Assembly: GCA_016793185.1 (NCBI GenBank) | Contig: JAEUIK010000336.1 | Location: forward strand, 1-9,328 | Length of the DNA stretch: 9,328 nt | Direction of reading: 5' to 3' | Source: Planctomycetaceae bacterium | GTDB taxonomy: Bacteria > Planctomycetota > Planctomycetia > Pirellulales > JAEUIK01 | Shown here: positions 1-6,776 of the stretch, in pieces | How positions within the stretch are numbered: position 1 is the first letter of the stretch | Layout of the letters: each line of letters begins with the position of its first letter | Made by a program: the position numbers and the translations under genes | Notes under the pieces: model-generated | What the model saw: the letters and a program-made list of their open reading frames with translations, nothing else | Database searches by the model: none | Told to the model about the DNA's origin: nothing

Positions 1-1
1 C

Positions 2-2158
2 GAGTTTCCCGCCGAGTTGGCGATCACGCGCATTCCCGACGTCCAGCCCCCCATGTTCACGGCCTACCTTCGCGATATCACGGGGCGCAAGCGTTCCGAC
101 GAGGTTCTGGCCCAGCGTCTCAAACTATTGGCGCTGACGGCCGACGTCTCCAAGTCGCTGGCGGTGGGCGACACCGCGCGCGACATGCTGCAGGGCTTTG
201 CCGAGGCGCTGGTCAAGCACCTCGACGCGGCCTTGGCGCGGATCTGGCTCTACGATCCCGAGGCGCAGGTCCTGGAGCTCAAAGCCAGCGCGGGCGTCTT
301 CACGCAAATCGACGCGCCGCATGCACGCGTCCCGCTGGGCGAGCTCAAGATCGGCCGCATCGGGCAGTCTCGCACCCCCTATTTGACCAATTCCGTTGTC
401 GGCAATCCGCTGATCGTCGACCAGGAATGGGCCCGCCAGAACCACCTGGTCGCTTTCGCCGGCTACCCTCTTCTGGTCGATGACGAGCTGGTCGGCGTGA
501 TGGGCGTCTACGCCGCGCACGATCTGGCCGATGACACGCTCGACGTGATGCAATCGGTGGCCCACGAAGTGGCCGTGGCCGTCGACCGCCAGCGCGCCAT
601 CCGCGCCGCGCGCGAGCGGGAGCAGCAGTTCCGCATGTTGGCCGAGACCATTCCGCAGCTCGCCTGGATGACCGGTCCCGACGGTTCGATCGAGTGGTAC
701 AACCAGCGCTGGTACCAGTTCACCGGGACGACGCCCGAGGAAATGCTCGGCTGGGGTTGGCAGACAGTTCACGATCCGGCCGAGCTGCCGCGCGTGCTGG
801 CGAAGTTCCAGGAGGCGATTGCCAGCGGCGAACCGTGGGAAGACGCTTTCCCCCTCCGCCGCCACGACGGCGTCTTCCGCTGGCATCTCAGCCGGGCTCA
901 ACCGCTGCGCGACGCCGACGGCAAGATCGTCCACTGGTTCGGCACCAATACCGACATCACCGAACAGCGCGAATTGGCCGAGAACCTTCGCATCCTGGCC
1001 GCGGAGCTTTCCGAGGCCAATCGCCGCAAGACCGAGTTCCTGGCCACGCTCGCCCACGAGCTGCGCAATCCGCTGGCGCCGATCCGCACCGGTCTGGAAC
1101 TGATGAAGCTGGCCCCCGACGATCGGACGACGCTCGAAGAGGCCCGCAGCATGATGGAACGGCAAGCGCTGCAGATGGTCCGCCTGATCGACGACCTGCT
1201 CGACGTGGCGCGCATCACGCAAGGCAAGCTCCAGCTCCGCAAGTCGCCGATCGATCTGGCCGACGTCCTCAACACTTCGATCGAGGCTTCGAGCCCGCTG
1301 ATTGACGAATCGGGCCACAAGCTGACGGTCGACGCGCCGAAAGAACCAATCGCTCTGGTCGCCGACCCGAGCCGCCTCGCACAGGTCATTTCCAACCTGC
1401 TCAACAACGCGGCCAAGTACACGGCCCAAGGGGGGCGAATCTGGCTGACCGTTCGCCGCGAGGGGGAGACGGTCGTGATCTCCGTCAAGGACACCGGGAT
1501 GGGCATTCCCCCCGACATGCAACATCGCGTGTTCGAGATGTTCGCCCAGATCGACGGCCCGCTCGAGCGCGGCTACACCGGACTCGGCATCGGCCTGACG
1601 CTCGTCAAACGGATCGTCGAGATGCATGGCGGCACGATCGAGGTGCAGAGCGCCGGCGCCAACCAGGGAAGCGAGTTTATCGTGCGACTCCCCCTGAGCG
1701 GCGAGGAGGCGGGCTCCGGTCTCGGCCAGCGGTCGCCCGCGGAAGACACTGCGCCCTTGCCGCCGACGCGGATCCTGGTCGTCGACGACAACAAGGACGC
1801 GGCCGAAATGCTCCGCGGGGTGCTCACGCTCTTGGGGCACGAAGTCCGCGTCGTCCACGACGGCGTCGCAGCGGTCGCGGCGGCCGAGCAGTATCGACCG
1901 CGCGTCGTGCTGATGGACCTCGGCATGCCGCGGATGAACGGCTTCGAAGCCGCGCAGCAGATCCGCCAGCAGCCGTGGGGCCAGAAGATGGTCCTGGTGG
2001 CGCTCACCGGCTGGGGTCAGCTCGAAGACCGTCAACGTTCCCAGGCGGCCGGTTTCGACTACCATGTCACCAAAGCCGCCGATCCGGAAGTGCTGCAGCA
2101 GTTGCTGGCCACGATCGCGCAGCAGCTCGACGGGCCAGAGCAGACTTGCTCGGAATAG
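2..2158 (+). CDS. Hybrid sensor histidine kinase (PAS-GAF-PAS-HisKA-HATPase-REC), 5' partial
   Basis: A two-component hybrid kinase: it should autophosphorylate on a histidine and pass the phosphate to its own C-terminal receiver. The frame is open to the window edge, and the residues before the TTG at 17 (EFPAE) continue the end of a PAS domain (AYLRDITGRKR), so that TTG is not the true start. Numbering from base 17, domains are: PAS tail 1-27, GAF about 35-195, PAS about 203-320 (ending TDITEQRE), HisKA about 336-400 with H347 in AHELRNP, HATPase about 450-562 with N-box N463/N464, DTGMGIP at 492-498 and TGLGIGL at 521-527, and receiver about 584-705 with acidic pair D590/D591, acceptor D634, T664 and K686. 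The usual Lys-Pro of the receiver is Lys-Ala here. No membrane segment is visible, so it may be cytoplasmic, but the N-terminus is missing. The signal and partner are unknown. A phosphotransfer protein or a separate regulator is not encoded nearby. Confidence 0.95.
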   Translation, partial: EFPAELAITRIPDVQPPMFTAYLRDITGRKRSDEVLAQRLKLLALTADVSKSLAVGDTARDMLQGFAEALVKHLDAALARIWLYDPEAQVLELKASAGVFTQIDAPHARVPLGELKIGRIGQSRTPYLTNSVVGNPLIVDQEWARQNHLVAFAGYPLLVDDELVGVMGVYAAHDLADDTLDVMQSVAHEVAVAVDRQRAIRAAREREQQFRMLAETIPQLAWMTGPDGSIEWYNQRWYQFTGTTPEEMLGWGWQTVHDPAELPRVLAKFQEAIASGEPWEDAFPLRRHDGVFRWHLSRAQPLRDADGKIVHWFGTNTDITEQRELAENLRILAAELSEANRRKTEFLATLAHELRNPLAPIRTGLELMKLAPDDRTTLEEARSMMERQALQMVRLIDDLLDVARITQGKLQLRKSPIDLADVLNTSIEASSPLIDESGHKLTVDAPKEPIALVADPSRLAQVISNLLNNAAKYTAQGGRIWLTVRREGETVVISVKDTGMGIPPDMQHRVFEMFAQIDGPLERGYTGLGIGLTLVKRIVEMHGGTIEVQSAGANQGSEFIVRLPLSGEEAGSGLGQRSPAEDTAPLPPTRILVVDDNKDAAEMLRGVLTLLGHEVRVVHDGVAAVAAAEQYRPRVVLMDLGMPRMNGFEAAQQIRQQPWGQKMVLVALTGWGQLEDRQRSQAAGFDYHVTKAADPEVLQQLLATIAQQLDGPEQTCSE

Positions 2159-2227
2159 CCCAGGCGCGTGCGCGGCGCCCCGATCCCGACGGCATTACTT
2201 CCGACCGACGTCCGAGAACCTCGTGCA

Positions 2228-2863
2228 ATGCAAACACTCCTCTGGATCGTCTTGGGACTGGTCGCGCTGCTGGTCGTCGTGACGTTCGCCTGGCGTTGGG
2301 CAAGCCGGCGCTGGGCGCTGCCGTGCCCCTCGATTTTGTCCGGCGCCGTCGACGGGACGCTCGCCGACAAGTTCGCCGGCACCCGCGAGACGCTCGAGCG
2401 GCTCGAGCTCCGGCCCGGCCTGACGATCGTCGAAATCGGCCCCGGCCCGGGACGCTTGTTGATCCCTGCCGCGCGGCTCGTTCTGCCGGGGGGGAAGGCG
2501 ATCGGCGTCGAGCTGCAGCCGCCAATGCTCGACAAGCTGCGCCGAAAGCTCGCGGCCGACGATCCGGGCAATCTCGAGCTGATCTGCGCCGACGCCACGC
2601 AGCCAGTGCTGCCGGCTGGAGCGGCCGATCTCGTCTATCTCTGCACCGTGCTGGGCGAAATTCCGGATCGCCGCCAGGCGCTCGAAAACTGCTTTGCCGC
2701 GCTGCGGCCCGGTGGCCGGCTGGTGATCGTCGAGATCATGGGGGATCCGCACTATCAAACGCGCGGCAAAGTGCGCGCGCTGTGCGAATCCGTTGGCTTC
2801 GTCTTCGAACGTCTGACGGGCAATTGGCGCCGCTCGACCTCGAGCTTTCGCAAGCCGGGATAG
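2228..2863 (+). CDS. Membrane-anchored class I SAM-dependent methyltransferase
   Basis: Predicted to transfer a methyl group from S-adenosylmethionine; the substrate cannot be told. I chose the ATG at 2228 (211 aa) over an in-frame GTG at 2168, because the protein then begins directly with a hydrophobic helix (residues 3-25, LLWIVLGLVALLVVV) followed by an Arg/Trp-rich stretch, which fits an N-terminal membrane anchor with a cytoplasmic catalytic domain. No good Shine-Dalgarno is visible for either start. Motif I is EIGPGPG at 69-75, followed by the acidic strand end GVELQ, then the ICADATQPVLP motif II/III area and the ALRPGGRLVIVE strand near residues 160-172. This is the Methyltransf_11/25 style fold. 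It lies 69 bp after the kinase stop on the same strand and may be co-transcribed with it. It converges on the beta-propeller gene 30 bp away. At 211 aa it is compact, without an added specificity domain. Confidence 0.85.
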   Translation: MQTLLWIVLGLVALLVVVTFAWRWASRRWALPCPSILSGAVDGTLADKFAGTRETLERLELRPGLTIVEIGPGPGRLLIPAARLVLPGGKAIGVELQPPMLDKLRRKLAADDPGNLELICADATQPVLPAGAADLVYLCTVLGEIPDRRQALENCFAALRPGGRLVIVEIMGDPHYQTRGKVRALCESVGFVFERLTGNWRRSTSSFRKPG

Positions 2864-2893
2864 CCGCTCGGCGCTGGCGCGGAGCCGCCACGG

Positions 2894-4267
2894 TCACTCG
2901 GCTGCCAGCTTGGCTCCCTGTTGGAGGCAGTAGAGCTGCGTGTCGGTGCGGATCAGCAGCTTGTCTCCCGCCACAGCGGGCGTGGCCATGCACATCACGT
3001 CATCCCCCAGCGAGTTGGTGTGCAGAATCTCGAAGGTTGGGCCGGCCTTGATCACGAACGTGACGCCATCTTCGTTGAGGCAAAAGATCTTGCCGTCGGC
3101 GGCCCACGGCGAAGCGGTGAACGCGCGCCCTTCGGGAATCCGCTCCTGCTTGTAAACCTCGGCGCCGGTCTTGGCGTCGTAGGCGGCAAAGAAACCGCGA
3201 TCCAACAACACGTAGATCGTCTCGCCATACAGCACCGGGCTGGTGTTGTACGGGCCCGCCTGTTTTTGCGTCCAGGCGATGAACTCGCTGGTCGTCTCGT
3301 CTTCCTGCAAGCTGATGTCGCCCGACGCGCCCGGCTTGATGGCATACAACGGGCGGAGCTTATCCATCACGTAGCCCGACGTGACGTACAACAGCCCAAA
3401 CTTCGAGAACGGCGTCGGAATCGTGATGCTCGACATGCCGCTGAACTCCCAGAGGAGCTGGCCGTCGAGATCGTACGAACGGACCTTGCCGGTGCCGGGT
3501 GTGACGATCTCGGTCCGCAGGTCGTTCTGCCAGATGTAGGGCGTTGCCCAATTGCTTTTTTCGTCGCGTGCGACGCGCCAGATCTCGTCGCCCGTCTTGG
3601 CATCGAAGGCCACGAGGAATGATTTCTCGTCGTTGTCGTCGACGATATACAGACGCCCCGCGTGCAGCACGGGCGAGGCGGCCGTTCCCCAGCCGAAGCG
3701 CGTGGCGTGCGGCTCGAAGGGCTTCGACCAGACTTCGCGCCCCGCGAAGTCAAAGCACCAGACCCCCAGGTTGCCGAAGTAGGCGTAGACTCGCTCGCCG
3801 TCGGTCACCGGCGTTTCAGACGCATAGCTGTTCTTGAGATGCAACGACTGTGCCGGCACTCCTTCATGGACGGTCTTCTCCCACACGATCGAGCCCGAGT
3901 TGAGATTCAGGCAGAGGACTTTCCATTGATGGGGGGTCTCGGGAGGCTTAGGGCGGTTGCCGCCAAAGTACAGCCCCTTGGTCGGCTTCTCCGATTCGCC
4001 GGTGTTGATCACCGTGGTGACGAAGATTTTGTCGCCCCACACAATGGGCGACGACCAGCCGCGACCGGCGATGGCTTGCTTCCAGAGGACGTTGTCGGTC
4101 GCGCTCCAGCGATCAGGAAGATTCGCCCCGTCCGCCACGCCGAGCGCGCCGGGCCCGCGAAACTGGGGCCACTCGTTCTCGGGACTGGCCGCCTCGGCCG
4201 TGGCCGAGAGCGCGAGGTAGTGGAACATGCCGATCGCGGCGACGCGGAACCAGGCGGACGAAGTCAT
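2894..4267 (-). CDS. Secreted PQQ-like beta-propeller repeat protein
   Basis: A 457-aa exported protein built from PQQ/WD40-like blades (PQQ_2 type). The start is the ATG at 4267, with GAGG a few bases upstream; a longer frame from 4369 would put 34 unlikely residues before the signal peptide. Residues 1-26 look like a signal peptide ending AEA, followed at once by the WPQFRGPGALGVA motif that opens many planctomycete PQQ-propeller proteins. Blade-like units recur as aromatic/SSP-V-x-G-x-x-Y/F strands: GWSSPIVWGDKIF, YASETPVTDGERVYAYFG, WGTAASPVLHAGRLYIVDD, YNTSPVLYGETIYVL, FTASPWAADGKIF and MATPAVAGDKLLIRT, with AFDAKTGDEIWR and AYDAKTGAEVYK as classic D-x-x-TG-x-x-W/Y turns. No dehydrogenase catalytic or haem domain is present, so it is probably a binding or scaffold protein rather than an alcohol dehydrogenase. 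Its partner is unknown. It is divergent from the PqaA-like gene across a 498-bp gap. Confidence 0.93.
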   Translation of the reverse strand: MTSSAWFRVAAIGMFHYLALSATAEAASPENEWPQFRGPGALGVADGANLPDRWSATDNVLWKQAIAGRGWSSPIVWGDKIFVTTVINTGESEKPTKGLYFGGNRPKPPETPHQWKVLCLNLNSGSIVWEKTVHEGVPAQSLHLKNSYASETPVTDGERVYAYFGNLGVWCFDFAGREVWSKPFEPHATRFGWGTAASPVLHAGRLYIVDDNDEKSFLVAFDAKTGDEIWRVARDEKSNWATPYIWQNDLRTEIVTPGTGKVRSYDLDGQLLWEFSGMSSITIPTPFSKFGLLYVTSGYVMDKLRPLYAIKPGASGDISLQEDETTSEFIAWTQKQAGPYNTSPVLYGETIYVLLDRGFFAAYDAKTGAEVYKQERIPEGRAFTASPWAADGKIFCLNEDGVTFVIKAGPTFEILHTNSLGDDVMCMATPAVAGDKLLIRTDTQLYCLQQGAKLAAE

Positions 4268-4451
4268 AACAACCTCGCTGGAAGTGATTTCGAGGAGAAC
4301 CCCGCGGACTTGATCAGACCCGGATCTTAGCACAGCCGGGGCGCATCCGGCGCGGGGAGTTGGCCCCATTTCTCCCTGAAACCTCGGCCCGCGGGGGAGG
4401 GTATTGGTTGGGGATCACCGCCGGCCAGCGCAGGCCGCGCCGGGAATCGCG

Positions 4452-4489
4452 CGAGCGTTTGCGGGCGGAATGCCCGCTTGTTACGCTCG
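4452..4489 (+). promoter_or_regulatory. Two-tier stem-loop (candidate RNA structure)
   Basis: The outer arms CGAGCGT (4452-4458) and ACGCTCG (4483-4489) pair perfectly. Inside them GCGGGC (4461-4466) pairs with GCCCGC (4472-4477) around the loop GGAAT. The tiers are separated by an asymmetric internal loop (TT against TTGTT). All 13 pairs are Watson-Crick. There is no T-run after it, so it is not a standard intrinsic terminator. It lies about 280 bp upstream of the PqaA-like gene start. It could be part of a leader RNA or simply a GC-rich hairpin. Confidence 0.5.
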
Positions 4490-4499
4490 AAGGAACTTG

Positions 4500-4518
4500 C
4501 CGGTCGACGTTGGACCGG
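4500..4518 (+). promoter_or_regulatory. Short stem-loop, 6-bp perfect
   Basis: CCGGTC (4500-4505) and GACCGG (4513-4518) form a perfect stem around a 7-base loop. Its last two bases are shared with the first arm of the next, longer hairpin, so the two structures compete and cannot both form completely. Confidence 0.35.
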
Positions 4519-4551
4519 TCGAAAGCCTGGATCGTGGGGAGGCTTTCGACC
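4517..4551 (+). promoter_or_regulatory. Perfect 12-bp inverted repeat with 11-base loop
   Basis: GGTCGAAAGCCT (4517-4528) is the exact reverse complement of AGGCTTTCGACC (4540-4551), with the loop at 4529-4539. This is the longest uninterrupted dyad I found outside the terminator at 6158-6200. It is followed by TCAGTCGG, not by T residues, so termination is unlikely. It could be a hairpin in the leader of the downstream hydrolase gene, part of a small RNA, or a DNA operator for a dimeric regulator controlling one or both divergent genes. Confidence 0.5.
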
Positions 4552-4751
4552 TCAGTCGGCCGTGGTGCGGTGGGTATGGCGAATTGCTGTGCCCGCATGC
4601 CGGCTGCTCGGCGAAGAGCTGGTACCTGCCGCAGCGCTCGGTTCCTCGGCCCCGCCCAGACCTTCACTCCGCCGGTATCGCTCGTCCGCTGGGTTTCGCC
4701 GGCGTGCGACCCGCAGCTACACACCGCTCGAATTGTTCACCGCTCTCTGCT

Positions 4752-4768
4752 AAAGGAGTCGAATCTTG
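4752..4768 (+). promoter_or_regulatory. Strong Shine-Dalgarno deciding a TTG start
   Basis: AAAGGAG at 4752-4758, a 7-base spacer, then TTG at 4766-4768. No in-frame ATG exists in the signal peptide, so the rare start codon is the one consistent with export of the protein. Confidence 0.8.
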
Positions 4769-6136
4769 AAAGTCCGCAATCATTTGCTCGCGAGCCGGTT
4801 GCTTGCCGCGCTCTTCGTTGCCGGGTTGCTTGGCACGTCGCACGCCGCCGAAACGACCGGCCCTCTGGCCGAATACGTCGCCAAACCCGATTCGAGCTAC
4901 AAGTGGGTCAAGCGGCAGGAGCGCGATCTGGCCGGCGTCAAGTTCGTCGAGCTGACGCTCACGTCGCAAACCTGGAAGACCGGCCCCTGGAAGCACCAGC
5001 TCTTCATCATCCGGCCGAATGAGATCCCCGAGTCGTCGCACGCCTTGATCCTGATCTCGGGGGGTGCGTGGAAGGACGAGCTCGAAGCGCCGCCGCAGGA
5101 AGGGGATTCGCTCCCCGGCGAAGCTCCCGTGCTCGCCCAGGCGGTCAAGATGCTCAAGGCGCCGGTCGCGCTGCTCTGCCAGGTCCCCAATCAACCGATC
5201 ATGGGGGGCCTGACTGAAGACGAGGCGATCTCGCAGTCGTTCGTCGAGTTCCTCAACTCGGGCGACAAGGAATGGCCGCTGCTGTTGCCGATGACCAAGA
5301 GCGCCGTCAAGGCGATGGACGCGGTGCAGGAGTTCGCCAAGCAGGAATGGCAGCGCGACATCAAGAGCTTCACGGTCACAGGCGCCTCGAAGCGCGGCTG
5401 GACCACCTGGCTCACCGGCGCCGTCGATCCCCGGGCCACGGCCATCGCCCCGATCGTGATCGACACCCTCAACATGCGGGCCCAGATGCCCCACCAGTTG
5501 AAGAGCTGGGGGAAGTACTCGGAGCAGATCGAGGACTACACCCGCCGCGGCGTTCAGCAGCAAGCCAACACGCCGCGCGGCATCGAGCTCGACGGGATCG
5601 TCGATCCTTATCACTACCGGGCCGAAATCACCCAGCCCAAGTTGTTGATCATGGGGACGAACGACCGCTACTGGGCGCTCGACGCCCTGAACCTGTACTG
5701 GCCCGACCTGCAGGGTGAGAAGCGGATCCTCTACGTCCCCAACAACGGGCACGGCGTCAACGATTTCGCCCGCATCCTGGGCTCGATCGGCGCCTTGCAC
5801 AAGCAGGCCGCCGGCGAGCTGGAGTTGCCGAAGCTGACTTGGGAATTCCAGGACGGGGCTGACCAGGTTTCGCTGCTGATCAAGTCCGACAAGGCGCCGC
5901 ACAAGGTCGACATCTGGTCGGCCACGGCCCCGACGCGCGACTTCCGCGATTCGAAGTGGACCTCGCAGCCTGCCACCTCGGCCGGCGGTGAATACCGTTT
6001 CGACTACAAGGCCCCGGCCGAGGGCTTTGCCGCCTTCTTCGGCGAAGCCGTCTATCGCGAGGGAGGCGCGCCGTTCTTCTTCTCGACGACGCTCCGCATC
6101 GTGGAGCCGGCCGGCGAGAAGACCGCGGGCAAGTAG
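4766..6136 (+). CDS. PqaA-family (PhoPQ-activated pathogenicity-related) secreted alpha/beta hydrolase
   Basis: A 456-aa exported protein of the PhoPQ-activated pathogenicity-related family (PF10142), an alpha/beta-hydrolase relative whose substrate is not firmly known. The start is TTG at 4766: AAAGGAG lies at 4752-4758 with a 7-base spacer, and the residues that follow form a signal peptide (KVRNHLLASRLLAALFVAGLL, cleavage near SHA-A, residues 25-28). The hydrolase core shows HALILISGGAWKDE near 92-105, the nucleophile elbow GASKRGW at 206-212 (S208), a likely acid D300 in MGTNDRYW, and a likely base H329 in PNNGHGV, so the triad appears complete. Residues about 350-448 look like an added beta-sandwich domain (repeated strands, ending FFFSTTLRIVEP). 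Codon use and GC match the neighbours. The long structured leader upstream may regulate it, and the gene ends at a strong terminator. The enterobacterial PhoPQ regulation should not be assumed here. Confidence 0.92.
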   Translation: MKVRNHLLASRLLAALFVAGLLGTSHAAETTGPLAEYVAKPDSSYKWVKRQERDLAGVKFVELTLTSQTWKTGPWKHQLFIIRPNEIPESSHALILISGGAWKDELEAPPQEGDSLPGEAPVLAQAVKMLKAPVALLCQVPNQPIMGGLTEDEAISQSFVEFLNSGDKEWPLLLPMTKSAVKAMDAVQEFAKQEWQRDIKSFTVTGASKRGWTTWLTGAVDPRATAIAPIVIDTLNMRAQMPHQLKSWGKYSEQIEDYTRRGVQQQANTPRGIELDGIVDPYHYRAEITQPKLLIMGTNDRYWALDALNLYWPDLQGEKRILYVPNNGHGVNDFARILGSIGALHKQAAGELELPKLTWEFQDGADQVSLLIKSDKAPHKVDIWSATAPTRDFRDSKWTSQPATSAGGEYRFDYKAPAEGFAAFFGEAVYREGGAPFFFSTTLRIVEPAGEKTAGK

Positions 6137-6157
6137 TCGGCCGCTGGCACCATCCGC

Positions 6158-6200
6158 AAGCGCCCTGTCGGGAGAATGCTCGACAGGGCGCTTTTTTTTT
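6158..6200 (+). terminator. Intrinsic terminator after the PqaA-like gene
   Basis: AAGCGCCCTGTCG (6158-6170) pairs perfectly with CGACAGGGCGCTT (6181-6193) around a 10-base loop, and the stem runs into nine T residues (6192-6200). It starts 21 bp after the hydrolase stop codon. The strength of the stem and T-run makes it a clear rho-independent terminator, so the following DinB-like gene needs its own promoter within 6201-6258. Confidence 0.95.
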
Positions 6201-6258
6201 GCTCTCTATGGGGAATCGTTGGCTGTTCTCCGCTTCCCCCTCGCGCTAGGAGTCTGCG

Positions 6259-6747
6259 ATGCTCGAGCAACAGTGCCGGCTGTATCGGTTCAATCTGGCC
6301 GTGCTGGAGACCATGACGGCCGACATCACGGATGACGAGCTGACGCATCAACCGGCCCCCGGCACGAATCCGCCGATCTGGATCCTCGGGCACCTGGCCG
6401 TCGCCACCGACTACGCCAGCAAGACGCTCGGCATTCCCACCGCCTGCCCTAAGGCGTGGCACGTCGACTTTGGGCCGGGCTCGACCCCGCTCAAGATGCA
6501 CGATCCCGCGCCGACCAAGGACCAGCTGCTGGAGGCGATCCGCAACGGCCACGCGCGGGTGACCGCCGCAACGGCCAACGTCACGCCCGAGCTGCTGGCC
6601 GCGCCGCACCCCGTAGCGCTCCTGAAAGGGACGCCGATCGAAACGGTCGGCGACCTGCTCACCCACCTGATGAACACGCACGAAGCGATGCACATCGGGC
6701 AACTCTCGATGTGGCGGCGACTGACGGGGCGGAAGCCGCTGATCTAA
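6259..6747 (+). CDS. DinB-superfamily protein (DinB_2-like four-helix bundle)
   Basis: A 162-aa protein of the DinB/YfiT-like metal-binding four-helix-bundle superfamily. These are usually soluble proteins that coordinate a divalent metal with three histidines; many are thiol-dependent transferases or of unknown role. The visible metal ligands are H45 in WILGHLAVA and the pair H141 and H145 in MNTHEAMHIGQL, with H136 nearby, as expected for the family. ATG at 6259 is preceded by AGGAG at 6248-6252 with a 6-base spacer, so the start is secure. The length is normal for the family. It is isolated from the upstream gene by a strong terminator and converges on the nuclease-like gene, with a 20-bp gap. 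DNA-damage induction of the founding Bacillus member should not be assumed here. Confidence 0.85.
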   Translation: MLEQQCRLYRFNLAVLETMTADITDDELTHQPAPGTNPPIWILGHLAVATDYASKTLGIPTACPKAWHVDFGPGSTPLKMHDPAPTKDQLLEAIRNGHARVTAATANVTPELLAAPHPVALLKGTPIETVGDLLTHLMNTHEAMHIGQLSMWRRLTGRKPLI

Positions 6748-6749
6748 CA

Positions 6750-6776
6750 GGGGGCAACCAACGCGGTTTAGCCCCC
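6750..6776. terminator. Possible bidirectional hairpin between convergent genes
   Basis: GGGGGC (6750-6755) pairs with GCCCCC (6771-6776), and inside it AACC (6756-6759) pairs with GGTT (6765-6768) around AACGC. It begins 3 bp after the DinB-like stop and includes the stop codon and last codons of the opposite-strand nuclease-like gene. Only short weak T stretches follow on either strand (ATTT on +, TGTT on -), so termination would be partial. Confidence 0.4.

Larger units (their letters stand above)
4268..4765. other. Gene-free divergent intergenic region with clustered stem-loops
   Basis: 498 bp between two divergently transcribed genes for exported proteins. Open frames exist here on both strands because of the high GC content, but their products are Arg/Ala/Pro-rich, lack recognisable motifs, and one runs on out of frame across the start of the next gene; I do not call any of them coding. 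The region must hold the promoters of both neighbours, but I cannot identify convincing -35/-10 pairs. Its notable content is three good inverted repeats in the centre (4452-4551), listed separately, plus a weaker imperfect stem at 4688-4717. Confidence 0.8.

Noticed and set aside
125..2065. A 646-codon open frame on the minus strand opposite the histidine kinase
   Set aside because: It is fully antisense to a kinase with all expected motifs. The product is rich in Arg, Asp, Gln, Val and Leu without domains, as expected from codon bias of a GC-rich gene read backwards.
1916..2074. Receiver domain of the kinase as inactive, because Lys-Pro is Lys-Ala
   Set aside because: The acidic pair, acceptor Asp, Thr and the Lys itself are all present; loss of the Pro alone does not argue for inactivity.
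2875..2890. TGGCG...CGCCA hairpin between the convergent methyltransferase and propeller genes
   Set aside because: Only a 5-bp stem with no T-run on either strand; not enough to call a terminator in such GC-rich DNA.
4268..4369. Longer N-terminus for the beta-propeller protein, starting at 4369
   Set aside because: It would place 34 non-hydrophobic residues before a clear signal peptide; ATG 4267 has a Shine-Dalgarno.
4314..4724. A 136-codon open frame on the minus strand in the intergenic region
   Set aside because: Composition is unlike a folded protein, no motif is recognisable, and it covers the hairpin cluster.
4360..5022. A 220-codon open frame on the plus strand across the intergenic region
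   Set aside because: It overlaps the well-supported start of the PqaA-like gene in another frame, has Arg-rich low-information sequence and no ribosome-binding site.
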